A stretch of 64,000 nt of DNA from Acidimicrobiaceae bacterium (GTDB lineage: Bacteria; Actinomycetota; Acidimicrobiia; Acidimicrobiales; RAAP-2): the NCBI GenBank assembly GCA_003155135.1, contig PMFN01000028.1, positions 36,710-100,709 of the forward strand, read 5' to 3'. Under the pieces are notes generated by a model. The model did no database searches. It had not been told where the DNA came from and was given only the letters and a program-made list of their open reading frames with translations. The stretch's first letter is position 1, and each line of letters begins with the position of its first letter. A program made the translations under genes and the position numbers. This document shows, piece after piece, positions 33,289 through 42,084 of the stretch.

Positions 33289-33794
33289 AGGCTCTCTGGT
33301 CCAAGGTTCTCCGCCCCGGGGGTGAACTTGTCCCGCAGACGGTCGTTGACGGCTTTTGGCACGAACGCCGAGACGTCCCCGCCGTAGCGGGCCACCTCGC
33401 GCAGCAACTTGGACGCGATGAACGAGTGCGACGACGACGTCGGCAGAAAGAGCGTCTCGACCCCCGAGAGGTGCCGGTTCATCTGGGCCATCTGCATCTC
33501 GGACTCGAAGTCCGACACGGCCCGCAGCCCCTTCACGATGGCCGATGCGCCGACATCTCGTGCCACGTTGACCAGGAGCGTCGAGACCGACACGATGCGC
33601 ACCGAGGGCAGGTGCGCCATCGACTCTTGGAGCATCTCCTGGCGCTCCTCCAAGTCGAAGAGCGGCTGGCTCTTTTGGGGGTTGCGCAGCGCAGCCACGA
33701 TGACCTCGTCGAACAGGCGCGTGGCACGCTCGACGACCTCGAGATGGCCGTTGTGGAACGGGTCGAACGACCCGGGGATGAGGGCGACGGTCAC
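33285..33794 (-). CDS. coaD: Phosphopantetheine adenylyltransferase
   Basis: 169 residues. The nucleotidyltransferase motif PGSFDPFHNGH and the conserved late motif SSHSFIASKLLREVARYGGD identify it. It makes dephospho-CoA from phosphopantetheine and ATP. The GTG start overlaps the rsmD stop by 4 bp and its own stop overlaps the next start, forming a rsmD-coaD-sepIVA chain. Confidence 0.97.
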   Translation of the reverse strand: MTVALIPGSFDPFHNGHLEVVERATRLFDEVIVAALRNPQKSQPLFDLEERQEMLQESMAHLPSVRIVSVSTLLVNVARDVGASAIVKGLRAVSDFESEMQMAQMNRHLSGVETLFLPTSSSHSFIASKLLREVARYGGDVSAFVPKAVNDRLRDKFTPGAENLGPESL

Positions 33795-34354
33795 GACGGG
33801 GCCTGCTCGCCGTGGGCGGCGGGTTCGGGCGTCGCGGGTGCGGAGTGGACCACGGTCACGATGGTACTGCCGTAGCGGCGTGATCTCGTGACCACCCAGG
33901 GGCCGCGCACCTCGACGGGGCGCCCCGATTCGAGCACGGCCACCTCCGCGTCGAGGTGACCGAGCAGCTCGTCCCACGCGTCGAAGGCATACGGCGGGTC
34001 GCAGAGCGCGAGGTCGAAGTGCGAGGCGCCCTCCAGCCACTCGGGCAGCGCGGCGCGCTTGAGCGTCACGGTTGCGTCGGCCAGGCCCACCGCTTCCAAA
34101 TTGGTATGCACCGCAGAGAGCGCGCTCGGGTCGTGGTCGACGAAGGTCACCGAACGCGCACCGCGCGAGATCGCTTCGATGCCCAGGGCCCCGCTCCCGC
34201 AGAAGAGGTCGACGACATCGAGGTCGCCCACGCCCCCGAGCGAGCCGATGATGTCGAAGATGGCCTCGCGCACCCGGTCCGAGGTCGGCCGGACGGCGGG
34301 GGGAAGGGTCGCGCTGAGGCGCCTGCCCCGGCTCCGGCCGCTGATGACGCGCAC
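33791..34354 (-). CDS. rsmD: 16S rRNA (guanine966-N2)-methyltransferase
   Basis: 187 residues. RVISGRSRGRRL, RPTSDRVREAIFDI, the SAM motif VVDLFCGSGALGIEA and the catalytic DPPY (in LALCDPPYAF) are intact. It methylates G966 in the 30S head. The GTG at 34354 has a TACCGT box 6 nt upstream, so the start is likely leaderless. A short disordered tail follows the fold. Confidence 0.95.
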   Translation of the reverse strand: MRVISGRSRGRRLSATLPPAVRPTSDRVREAIFDIIGSLGGVGDLDVVDLFCGSGALGIEAISRGARSVTFVDHDPSALSAVHTNLEAVGLADATVTLKRAALPEWLEGASHFDLALCDPPYAFDAWDELLGHLDAEVAVLESGRPVEVRGPWVVTRSRRYGSTIVTVVHSAPATPEPAAHGEQAPS

Positions 34355-34360
34355 AGCCCC

Positions 34361-34366
34361 ACGGTA
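34361..34366 (-). promoter_or_regulatory. Leaderless -10 box TACCGT before rsmD
   Basis: Ends 6 nt before the rsmD GTG at 34354, identical in sequence and spacing to the boxes at 2497 and 7780. Confidence 0.5.
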
Positions 34367-34408
34367 CAAGACCCGGCAGCAAGCCCGAGGCCAGTTAGAA
34401 GGCTTCTT

Positions 34409-34444
34409 TCTCCGTGGGCGGTGCTTTCTCGGTGGGCGGTGCCG
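34409..34444. repeat. Imperfect 18-bp tandem repeat between recG and rsmD
   Basis: Two adjacent 18-bp units (34409-34426 and 34427-34444) match at 15 of 18 positions, with core GTGGGCGGTGC. They lie in the 127-bp spacer, about 40 bp upstream of the rsmD -10 box. A regulatory role is possible but unproven. Confidence 0.5.
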
Positions 34445-34481
34445 AGTGGCTGTTCCGGGCACGACCGGCTACTCGCCACGA

Positions 34482-36707
34482 TCAGCTCTTGAAGAGGAAC
34501 TCGGCCTCGGCCTCGTCGAGAAACAGGCGGAGTTCGTCGGCCAGCAACGGGTGGGCATCGAGGACCGGATCCTCGGCCGTCAGCTCCTCGGCCACCCGGC
34601 GCGCCTCATCGAGGAGTGCCCGGTCACGGGTCAGCGAGGCGAGCAGCAGGTCGCTACGCCCCTTCTGTCGCGCTCCCAGGATCGTGCCCTCGCCACGCAG
34701 GCGCAGGTCCACCTCGGCCAACTCGAACCCGTCGCTCGTGGTCTCGAGTGCGGACAACCGCTCCTCAGCCCCCGCCACCTCGCCGCTGCCGAGTAAGTAG
34801 CACCAGCTGGGCCAGCTCCCCCGCCCCACGCGTCCGCGCAGCTGGTGGAGCTGGGCGATGCCGAAGCGTTCGGCGTCGAGGATGACCATCACGGTGGCCT
34901 CCGGCACGTCGACGCCGACCTCGACGACGGTGGTCGCCACGAGGACCTGGGTCTCGCCGGAGCGGAAGGCGCTCATGGCCGCCTCCTTGTCGGCGGCGGG
35001 CATCTGCCCGTGGAGGAGACCGAGCCGAAGGCCGGTGAGCGGACCCTTCGCCAGGCGCTCGAACTCCTCGGTGGCCGATCGGGCCACCACCCGGTCCGAA
35101 CCCTCGACCAGGGGGCACACGACGAAGGCCCGGCGACCGTCTTCGGCCTCAATACGGACCCGCTCCCAGGCGGCGGCCTCGTCAAGGGGGCCGCGCGCCC
35201 AGTGCGTCTCGATCGGGGTCCGACCCGGTGGGAGCTCATCGAGCACGGTCATATCAAGATCGCCGAACACGACCATCGCCGCCGTGCGCGGGATGGGCGT
35301 GGCGGTCATGACCAGGAGGTCGGGGTCCGCCCCTTCCTCGCCGGTCGCGCCCCGGCCCTTGTCTCGTAGCGCCGCGCGCTGTTCGACTCCGAAGCGGTGT
35401 TGCTCGTCGATGACGGCCACTCCGAGCGATGCGAAAGCGACGTCGTCGGTCAGAAGTGCATGGGTGCCGACCACGATGTCGACGTCGCCGCCGGCCAGGT
35501 CGGCGGTGAGGCGCGCCCGCTCCTTGGCGGTGGTGCGGTTGGTCAGCAGCACCGTGCGCACCGGCCGGCGGCCCTCCAGCCGTCCGGGGTCCTCGACCAC
35601 GAGCGACTCGGTGAGCGCCTGGACGGCGAAGAAGTGCTGTTCGGCCAGGACCTCGGTCGGCACCATCAGTGCTCCCTGATGCCCCCCCTGGACGGCGGCG
35701 AGCAGAGCGGCGACGGCCACCACGGTCTTGCCCGAGCCCACGTCGCCCTGCAGGAGGCGGTGCATCGGGAGCGGCCCGGCCAGGTCGGCGAAGATGACCG
35801 CCAGGGCCCGGCGCTGTGCCCCGGTGAGCGCGAAGGGCAGGGCGCGAAGGAATTCGGTGACCAGGCTCGGTGGCGCGCCGGCGCCCGAGGTCACCTCGAG
35901 GGGGGAGACGCGGTGTCGGATGGCCCGGGCGTCGCGCTCGAGCACCCGCCGGCGCAGCACCAGGGCGAGCTGGAGGCGGAAGAGCTCGTCGAAGGCGAGG
36001 CGCTGCCTGGCCGGTTCGGTGACGGCCATCGACTCGGGGAGGTGGATGGCGGTGAGCGCCTCGGTGCGCCCGAGCAATTCGAGCTCGGTCCGCCACTGCT
36101 CGGGCAACGGGTCGGCGAAGCGCCCGGCGCGCTGGAGCGCCTCGGCGACCCAGACGCCGACCTCCCAGCTGTTGAGCCCCGCCTTAGCCGACGCCGGGTA
36201 GACCGGCACGACACGCAGCGTGCGCTCGCGTGCCTTCTCGCTCCCTTCGGTCCCGACCACCACGTCGACCACAGGGTTCACCATCTGGCGCGCACCGCGG
36301 TACTCGTCGAGCTTGCCGAAGAAGAGCGCCTCGGTGCCGGCGGGCAGCTGTCGCGCCCGCCACGGCTGGTTGAAGAAGACCACCTTCATCGCGCCGGTCC
36401 CGTCGTGGACGGCGAGCTCGACGATCGCCCGGCCGTTGCGCGCCCGGCGCTGGCCGACCCGTCGCACCTCGGCCAGCACCACTGCTTGCTCCCCCACCGC
36501 CAGTTCCGCCAGGTCCGCCTGGCGGCTGCGGTCGATGTAGCGGCGCGGGTACTTGGTCAGTAGGTCCAAGACGTTCGCCACGCCCCACGTGGCCAGCGCG
36601 TCGGCCTTTTTCGCGCTGAGCGATGCCAGCACGTCCACGGGGAGGTCCCGGAGCTGGCGGAGCTGGCGGCCCGGGGCCGACTCGCCCTCCTCTGCGCCCT
36701 CGCTCAC
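34482..36707 (-). CDS. recG: ATP-dependent DNA helicase RecG
   Basis: 741 residues. The N-terminal wedge/OB domain (about 50-160) contacts forks. The helicase core has Walker A LLQGDVGSGKT, the DEQH box (VIDEQHRFGVEQR) and motif VI QLHQLRGRVGRG. It remodels stalled forks and branch intermediates. The GTG start overlaps the stop of the DAK2-domain gene by 4 bp, a conserved actinobacterial pairing. Confidence 0.96.
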   Translation of the reverse strand: MSEGAEEGESAPGRQLRQLRDLPVDVLASLSAKKADALATWGVANVLDLLTKYPRRYIDRSRQADLAELAVGEQAVVLAEVRRVGQRRARNGRAIVELAVHDGTGAMKVVFFNQPWRARQLPAGTEALFFGKLDEYRGARQMVNPVVDVVVGTEGSEKARERTLRVVPVYPASAKAGLNSWEVGVWVAEALQRAGRFADPLPEQWRTELELLGRTEALTAIHLPESMAVTEPARQRLAFDELFRLQLALVLRRRVLERDARAIRHRVSPLEVTSGAGAPPSLVTEFLRALPFALTGAQRRALAVIFADLAGPLPMHRLLQGDVGSGKTVVAVAALLAAVQGGHQGALMVPTEVLAEQHFFAVQALTESLVVEDPGRLEGRRPVRTVLLTNRTTAKERARLTADLAGGDVDIVVGTHALLTDDVAFASLGVAVIDEQHRFGVEQRAALRDKGRGATGEEGADPDLLVMTATPIPRTAAMVVFGDLDMTVLDELPPGRTPIETHWARGPLDEAAAWERVRIEAEDGRRAFVVCPLVEGSDRVVARSATEEFERLAKGPLTGLRLGLLHGQMPAADKEAAMSAFRSGETQVLVATTVVEVGVDVPEATVMVILDAERFGIAQLHQLRGRVGRGSWPSWCYLLGSGEVAGAEERLSALETTSDGFELAEVDLRLRGEGTILGARQKGRSDLLLASLTRDRALLDEARRVAEELTAEDPVLDAHPLLADELRLFLDEAEAEFLFKS

Positions 36708-38353
36708 TCGATCCCGAAGAGGTAGGGGTAGAGCGGCTGGCCCCCGTGGTGCTCCTCGATGGCAATCGCCGGGTGCTCCTCGTGGAGCCACTCGGTGATG
36801 CGCCGAGTGTCACCACCGGTCGAACCCTCACCCTCGATGAGCGTGATGAGCTCGTGCTCGTCGGTGACAAGCCGGTCGAGCAGGGCACACGAGGCACCGA
36901 CCACCGAGTCGGCGATGGCGACGATGCCGTCGCGCGACAGCCCGATCCAGTCGCCCTCTCGCACCGGTCCGGCGTCGGTCATCGAGTCGCGCACCGCCCT
37001 CGTGACCTCCGCTGCGACCACGCGCTCGGCCGAGGCGGTCATGGCCGCGATGTTCTCGGACAACCCCGCAGCCGGGTCATAGGCCAGCAGGGCGGCGAAG
37101 CCCTCGACGATGCTGCCGGTCGGGACGACGGCCACGTCCTTCTTGCACAGTGCGTCGACCTGTTCGGCCACGGCCCGGATGTTCTTGTTGTTGGGGAGCA
37201 CGACCACCATGTCCGAGTCGACCGCGTCGACGGCGTCGAGGATCTGGGCGGTCGACGGGTTCATCGACTGGCCACCGACCACCTGGTGGTGGACGCCGAG
37301 CGAGCGGAAAATGCGCCCGACACCATCTCCGGTCACGACGGCGACCACGCCGGTCGCCGGAGGGGGCCCGAGGTGGGGCGCCTCGGCCCCGGGGGCGCCT
37401 GCGCCCTCGCGCACCCAGCGCTCCTCGACGACCTGCTCGACGAGGTCGGTCACCCGGATCTCGCGTGGACGGCCGGCGTCGAGGGCCGCCTCGATGGCCG
37501 CACCGATGTCGTCGGTGTGGATGTGGCAGTTCCACAGCCCTTCACCGCCGACCACGACGATGGAGTCGCCGATGCCCGCCCAGACCTCCTTAAAGTCGGC
37601 GATCGTCTCGTCCGGGGCGTTCAGGAGGTACATGACCTCGTAGCGGAGGTCCCCCACCCCCTCCGCCGGCCCCGAGTGCACCGAGGCCGGCACGGGCAGC
37701 GATCCGACGAGCGGGGCCACGGGCAGGGGGCGTCCGTCGATCACGTGGAGCAACGCGTCGAGCAGCAGCAGGTAGCCCGTGCCCCCGGCGTCGACCACAC
37801 CGGCTTGGGCCAGCACCTCGAGCATCTCGGGGGTCCGGGCCAAAGCGTCGGCAGCCGAGTGCTGCGCGCCCTCGAGGACGGCGAGCAAGGATGCGGCGTT
37901 GGTGTTGGCGACCGAGGCCCCCTCGCCTGCTGCGCGCGCCACCGTCAGGATTGTGCCCTCCACCGGGCGCACCACGGCCTTTTGGGCCAGGTCGCTGGCG
38001 CTCACCAGCGCCTCGGCCACGTCAGTGGGCCCGGCGGCTTCCAAGGCAGCAAACCGCTCGGCGATGCCGCGCAACAGCTGGGAGAGGATGACCCCCGAGT
38101 TGCCCCTCGCCCCCATGAGGGAGCCGTGGCCGATCGCCTTGCACACCCCGGCCATGTCCGAGCCCGCATCCACGGACTCGAGCTCGTTGGCCACGGCGTC
38201 CAAGGTGAGCGCCATGTTGGTCCCGGTGTCCCCGTCGGGGACCGGATAGACGTTGAGGCGGTTGATAACCTGCTGATGGCTCTTCAGGGCATCACGAAAT
38301 GCGAGCATCGACGCCCGGACGTCGTCGGCAACCAGCGTCTCTCTGGGCGTCAT
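36704..38353 (-). CDS. DAK2-domain / YloV-like (FakA-type) protein
   Basis: 549 residues. The N-terminal DAK2 domain has the nucleotide/metal site NVYPVPDGDTGTNM and the GHGSLMGARGNSGVILSQ segment. A middle linker and a C-terminal DegV-related domain follow. In Firmicutes FakA phosphorylates exogenous fatty acids bound to FakB; the role in actinobacteria is less clear. It is upstream of recG and divergent from rpmB. Confidence 0.9.
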   Translation of the reverse strand: MTPRETLVADDVRASMLAFRDALKSHQQVINRLNVYPVPDGDTGTNMALTLDAVANELESVDAGSDMAGVCKAIGHGSLMGARGNSGVILSQLLRGIAERFAALEAAGPTDVAEALVSASDLAQKAVVRPVEGTILTVARAAGEGASVANTNAASLLAVLEGAQHSAADALARTPEMLEVLAQAGVVDAGGTGYLLLLDALLHVIDGRPLPVAPLVGSLPVPASVHSGPAEGVGDLRYEVMYLLNAPDETIADFKEVWAGIGDSIVVVGGEGLWNCHIHTDDIGAAIEAALDAGRPREIRVTDLVEQVVEERWVREGAGAPGAEAPHLGPPPATGVVAVVTGDGVGRIFRSLGVHHQVVGGQSMNPSTAQILDAVDAVDSDMVVVLPNNKNIRAVAEQVDALCKKDVAVVPTGSIVEGFAALLAYDPAAGLSENIAAMTASAERVVAAEVTRAVRDSMTDAGPVREGDWIGLSRDGIVAIADSVVGASCALLDRLVTDEHELITLIEGEGSTGGDTRRITEWLHEEHPAIAIEEHHGGQPLYPYLFGIE

Positions 38354-38361
38354 GTCTGAGG

Positions 38362-38367
38362 ATGCTA
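38362..38367 (-). promoter_or_regulatory. -10 box TAGCAT before the DAK2-recG operon
   Basis: Ends 8 nt before the ATG at 38353. The divergent rpmB promoter must lie in the same 96-bp spacer. Confidence 0.45.
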
Positions 38368-38449
38368 ACCTTTTGCCTGTTCGCCGTGGCTCCCCTCCCG
38401 TCGAAGACGGTTGAGCCGGCAGGCCACTTGCAAGGAGGAAAACCCGATT

Positions 38450-38662
38450 ATGGCAGCGGTATGCGATCTCTGCGGCAAGAAGCCGTCCTTCGGCATGAGC
38501 CTCTCCCACTCCCACCGCCGTAACAAGCGCCGTTGGGACCCGAACATCCAGCGCGTGCGCGCCCTCGTCGACGGCGCTCCTCGCCGCATCCACGTCTGCA
38601 CCTCATGCATCCGGGCCGGCAAGGTGCAGAAGCCACCGGTGCGCGTCCACCCCGCCAGCTGA
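38450..38662 (+). CDS. rpmB: 50S ribosomal protein L28
   Basis: 70 residues, AAVCDLCGKKPSFGMSLSHS then NKRRWDPNIQRV. Cysteines CDLC and CTSC form the zinc-binding version of L28. AAGGAGG lies upstream of the ATG at 38450. It is the only plus-strand gene in this housekeeping block, divergent from the DAK2-recG unit as in many actinobacteria. Confidence 0.96.
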   Translation: MAAVCDLCGKKPSFGMSLSHSHRRNKRRWDPNIQRVRALVDGAPRRIHVCTSCIRAGKVQKPPVRVHPAS

Positions 38663-38677
38663 CCGGCGCGGCAGCCG

Positions 38678-38759
38678 ACACCTCTCGGCGCGCCCATCGT
38701 TCTGGCTCCGTTCAACCTCTCGCCTGACGGCTTTGCCGCGCCACACCTCTCGGTGCGCC
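38678..38759. repeat. 17-bp direct repeat between rpmB and the pilin operon
   Basis: ACACCTCTCGGCGCGCC (38678-38694) recurs as ACACCTCTCGGTGCGCC (38743-38759) with one mismatch, in the convergent 103-bp spacer. GTTCAACC also follows each copy, at 38710 and 38764. A duplicated segment or recombination scar is plausible. No clear terminator is seen. Confidence 0.55.
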
Positions 38760-38765
38760 GCGGGT

Positions 38766-41165
38766 TCAACCCAGCGAGACGATCACCGAGATGGTCGAGC
38801 CCGGGGGCAGCGAGGTCCCCGCTGCGGGGTTGGTGCCGATGACCACGTTGATCGGGACCGTGCCCGACGTCCGGTAGCTCTCGGTCGACTGGAAGCCCGC
38901 CGCCGTGAGTGCAGTCTGCGCCTGGGCGTAGGTGTCACCAGCCACCGAGGGGATCGGCTGGGGCACGCCCGGGAACTGGTTGTAGACCGCGGTGTCGGTG
39001 CAAGCCAACGTCCCCATCTGCTGGTCGGTGATCGGCGGCCACAGCGCATAGGTCGAGCTGTTGGTGCACGAGATCCCCTGGACAACGTCGGTCGAGGTGA
39101 TGTTCCAGTACGGCGCGTTGGACTGGGTCCCGGTCTTCAGGTACGCCGGTGGGCCGAGGAAGCCGAAGCGGTTGTCCCAGGTGGACACGGCGTTGTAGCC
39201 GGACGACAGTGTGCCGTTGCCCGTGAAGTAACCGAACAGCTCGAAGAAGTTCTCCGCCGTCGCCCCGAACTGGTTGATCGAGTAGTTGATGGTCTTGGAC
39301 GAGTTCCCGTAGTTGTTCACGATGAAGGAATGCTGGAGGGCCAGGATGGCCGCTTCGACATCGACGTCGGAGAGGTAGCACCCGGCGTCGGCGAGGGCGC
39401 CTGCGTCCATTGCCGGATCCCCATGCAACCCGTCGCACAAGGTCGTGTTATTGGGGTCGTTCACCTCGACGAACTGGTTGGCGATCAGTCCCAGCACTGA
39501 CGTGCTGCCGAGAGTGGTCGAGGTCGGGAATTCCAGCTCACGGGGGTCGGGGTTGTCCGGCGTGCTCGGGTTCTGTAGTGCCACCGCCACATGGGTCGGG
39601 GCTACGCAGGTCGGCGTGTTGACGCCGAGGCGGGTGTTGGGATCGAGGCAGTAGGTGAGGTCGCCGTCGGCAATCACGTTGTTGTTGGCGGCGAGCGTCA
39701 GGTGGCCGTAGAGCTGGCCCTGGACGATGATGTCACCCCGGCAACCCTCGGTGGCATTGTCGCCGGAGGCAGCGTAGAGGTTGTTTTGGACCTCTTGCTC
39801 GCCGGTGACCGGTGGGGACGAGTACTTCGCCCCTGAGCAGCCATTGGATCCGGTGATGGGGGCGTCTTCGACGTAGATCACCCCGTTGGCCGGGAAGGGC
39901 AGTTGCGTATTGGCGCCGATCGGCATGCACTGGTTGGGGTTCGACGGGAGAATGTCGGGGTCGTTCGCGTTGGTCGCCGCCCCGGCTGTCCCGTACTGCG
40001 CGGATGGTGTCGGCATCAGCGCCGCCTGGTCGACCGTGTAGTACGTGCCGTGCAGGGTGATGAAGACCGGTCCGCTGTAGACACACCCGTCCTGTTTGGC
40101 CGTCGACAACAACGCCACGTTGGTTGTGGGCAACGGCTCGTAGGGCGAGTTGACGGTACTGCCCGCCGGCACGTTGGGGAACCCGGCGTTCGCGCCGATC
40201 TGGTTTGCGCAGTTGCCGGGCGCCCCCTTGGTGGCCGGCCACTGGGACCCGGTCGTCGACAGCGGGTTCACGAAGAAGCAGTTGGGGTCAGCGGTCACCA
40301 CCTTGCCGGTGAACACCGGTGTGCCGTCGGTGAAGACGGCGTCGTCGGAGAAGATCGGGCCGTTGATCTGGTTGCCGGTCGTGAAGAAGTTGGCGTTGCC
40401 GGTGGTACAGCCGCTGCTCGGGATCAGTTCCTCGTTGGTCTGCGTGGTCGGCTGTGTCGGCGCGGTGAAGCTCAGGAAGGGAGCGGTGCCGCTCAGAGTC
40501 TCGCCCGCCGCCCAGTCCCAGTCGAAATGTGCGCAGGAGTAGTCCGAAGCCCCCCCAGCGGCCGGGTCGACCTCGGAGAACTGGCTCCAGTACAGGTTCA
40601 AGACGAACTGGTTGGAGGCCTGGAAGTGCACGGTCGTGTACTGGTAGTGCATGTTGCCCGGATAGCCCGACGCACCGTAGAACTGGACCGCCACGGTCCC
40701 CGCCGGCGTCGTGCACGGTATCGATTGGGACGTCGTGCCTTGGTAACAGGGATTCCCCACCATGAAGTACTCGGGGACGTTGCCCGTCTCCCAGGTGCCC
40801 GGCACCCAACGCCACGTCTGGAACGGCGGCGCGTTCGCACAGACTGCCAGCTCTTGCGCCGAGGTCGGCGACGGGTTGGGCGACGGGTTCGACGAGCCCG
40901 CGGTGTTCGTGCTGTTGCAGCTCAGGTAGTCGAAGTTCGAGTTGAGGTTGTAGTCGAAGTCGGTGATGCCGGCCTCGAGGGCGCGGTACGCATAGTGGGT
41001 GAGCAGTGAGGTGGTATTGATCTGTTGGCTCTCGATGGTGGCGTTGGCGAGGACCACGGAACCCACCACCATGATGAGGATCACCCCAAGCACCATCACG
41101 AGCGCGGCGATGCCCCGCTCGTCGGCTCGGCGGTGGGCCCGCCACCGCTTCTTGGCGTCGGTCAT
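38766..41165 (-). CDS. Large PilX-like minor pilin with C-terminal PASTA domain
   Basis: 799 residues. After a basic cytoplasmic start, ERGIAALVMVLGVILIMVVG is a PilX_N-type prepilin helix lacking the usual Glu5. The next 700 residues are Asn/Thr/Gly/Pro-rich, aromatic and Cys-containing, with no family I recognise; they look exported. The last 63 (737-799) match a PASTA domain (SVAGDTYAQAQTALTAAGFQ, then NPAAGTSLPPGSTISV). PASTA domains bind peptidoglycan stem/muropeptides, so the pilin tip or base may contact the wall. It is third in the operon, 4 bp after the PilW-like gene. Confidence 0.82.
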   Translation of the reverse strand: MTDAKKRWRAHRRADERGIAALVMVLGVILIMVVGSVVLANATIESQQINTTSLLTHYAYRALEAGITDFDYNLNSNFDYLSCNSTNTAGSSNPSPNPSPTSAQELAVCANAPPFQTWRWVPGTWETGNVPEYFMVGNPCYQGTTSQSIPCTTPAGTVAVQFYGASGYPGNMHYQYTTVHFQASNQFVLNLYWSQFSEVDPAAGGASDYSCAHFDWDWAAGETLSGTAPFLSFTAPTQPTTQTNEELIPSSGCTTGNANFFTTGNQINGPIFSDDAVFTDGTPVFTGKVVTADPNCFFVNPLSTTGSQWPATKGAPGNCANQIGANAGFPNVPAGSTVNSPYEPLPTTNVALLSTAKQDGCVYSGPVFITLHGTYYTVDQAALMPTPSAQYGTAGAATNANDPDILPSNPNQCMPIGANTQLPFPANGVIYVEDAPITGSNGCSGAKYSSPPVTGEQEVQNNLYAASGDNATEGCRGDIIVQGQLYGHLTLAANNNVIADGDLTYCLDPNTRLGVNTPTCVAPTHVAVALQNPSTPDNPDPRELEFPTSTTLGSTSVLGLIANQFVEVNDPNNTTLCDGLHGDPAMDAGALADAGCYLSDVDVEAAILALQHSFIVNNYGNSSKTINYSINQFGATAENFFELFGYFTGNGTLSSGYNAVSTWDNRFGFLGPPAYLKTGTQSNAPYWNITSTDVVQGISCTNSSTYALWPPITDQQMGTLACTDTAVYNQFPGVPQPIPSVAGDTYAQAQTALTAAGFQSTESYRTSGTVPINVVIGTNPAAGTSLPPGSTISVIVSLG

Positions 41166-41169
41166 TCGC

Positions 41170-42084
41170 TTACCCCACTGTCGCTTGGTACTGGGAGGAG
41201 ACGGTCGAGAGCAGGTATGTGGTGTTCTGCCGCGAGGCGATGCTGGCGGGCTGTTTGACCACGACGTTCATGGTGACCGCACCGATCTGGTCCAGCTGGG
41301 CGGAGAACGGCGTCGGGTACGTCTGCTTGAGCCAGCACCAGACCGGATTCGAGCTGCTGACCGGATTGGACGTCCAGAAGGTGAAGCTGCCGACCGTGCC
41401 AGTGAATGTCGGTGCGAACGGCGACGTCGAAGCGAATGTCGGCGGCGTGGGCGCCCAGGTGAAGGTCTGGTTCGTCCACGTGTTGGTCGAGCACGCCGTG
41501 GCGTAGGAGGGCGCCGAGCTCGGTGGCTCGGAGATCGGCAGGTACGCAAGCGTGAGCCCGCCGGCGGTCGGCACGTTCGGGACCGACGCCAGCGTGCGCG
41601 TCGCCGCGGAGTTCCAGGTGCACGTCAGCGTCGCTCCCGGGTTGGCCGTGATGTTCGCCGTGGTCGGGCACGTCCCGGCGTTTGCCGGCGTCACGGTGAG
41701 GGTGAGGGTGGAGTAGAGGCCGACGCCCGAGAGCTGGATGTTCACCTGCGAGGGGCCGTTGGGGTCGCCCACGTTGGCGGTGAACTTGATCTGGGTGGCG
41801 GTGGCGATCTGGAAGGGCGGCAGGCCGGGCCCGGGCTCGACCGCGGCGCGGAAGTAGCGCGGGAAGTTGTCCGTCACCGGGAGGATGGAATCGGCCGCAA
41901 GATAGGTGGTCGTCGTCTGGATGGAGAGTTGGGTGAACGTGGAGACGGCGAGCAGCACCATGGTCATGAGCAGGGCGAAGATGGCGATGGCGACAGAGAG
42001 CTCAATCAGCGTGAAGCCCTCGTCGTCACGGCTGACTGCCACGTGGCGACCATGCTGCGTAGAGTCCAAGGACACGCGGCCCAT
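41170..42084 (-). CDS. PilW-like prepilin
   Basis: 304 residues with a class III prepilin signal: DDEG|FTLIELSVAIAIFALL, cleavage after Gly, Glu at +5, then one long helix. The globular part (about 60-304) is Thr/Pro/Ala-rich with several cysteines and is not otherwise recognisable. Minor pilins of the PilW type help prime pilus assembly. Its ATG shares one base with the upstream stop (TGATG), so it is coupled to the propeller pilin. Confidence 0.85.
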   Translation of the reverse strand: MGRVSLDSTQHGRHVAVSRDDEGFTLIELSVAIAIFALLMTMVLLAVSTFTQLSIQTTTTYLAADSILPVTDNFPRYFRAAVEPGPGLPPFQIATATQIKFTANVGDPNGPSQVNIQLSGVGLYSTLTLTVTPANAGTCPTTANITANPGATLTCTWNSAATRTLASVPNVPTAGGLTLAYLPISEPPSSAPSYATACSTNTWTNQTFTWAPTPPTFASTSPFAPTFTGTVGSFTFWTSNPVSSSNPVWCWLKQTYPTPFSAQLDQIGAVTMNVVVKQPASIASRQNTTYLLSTVSSQYQATVG

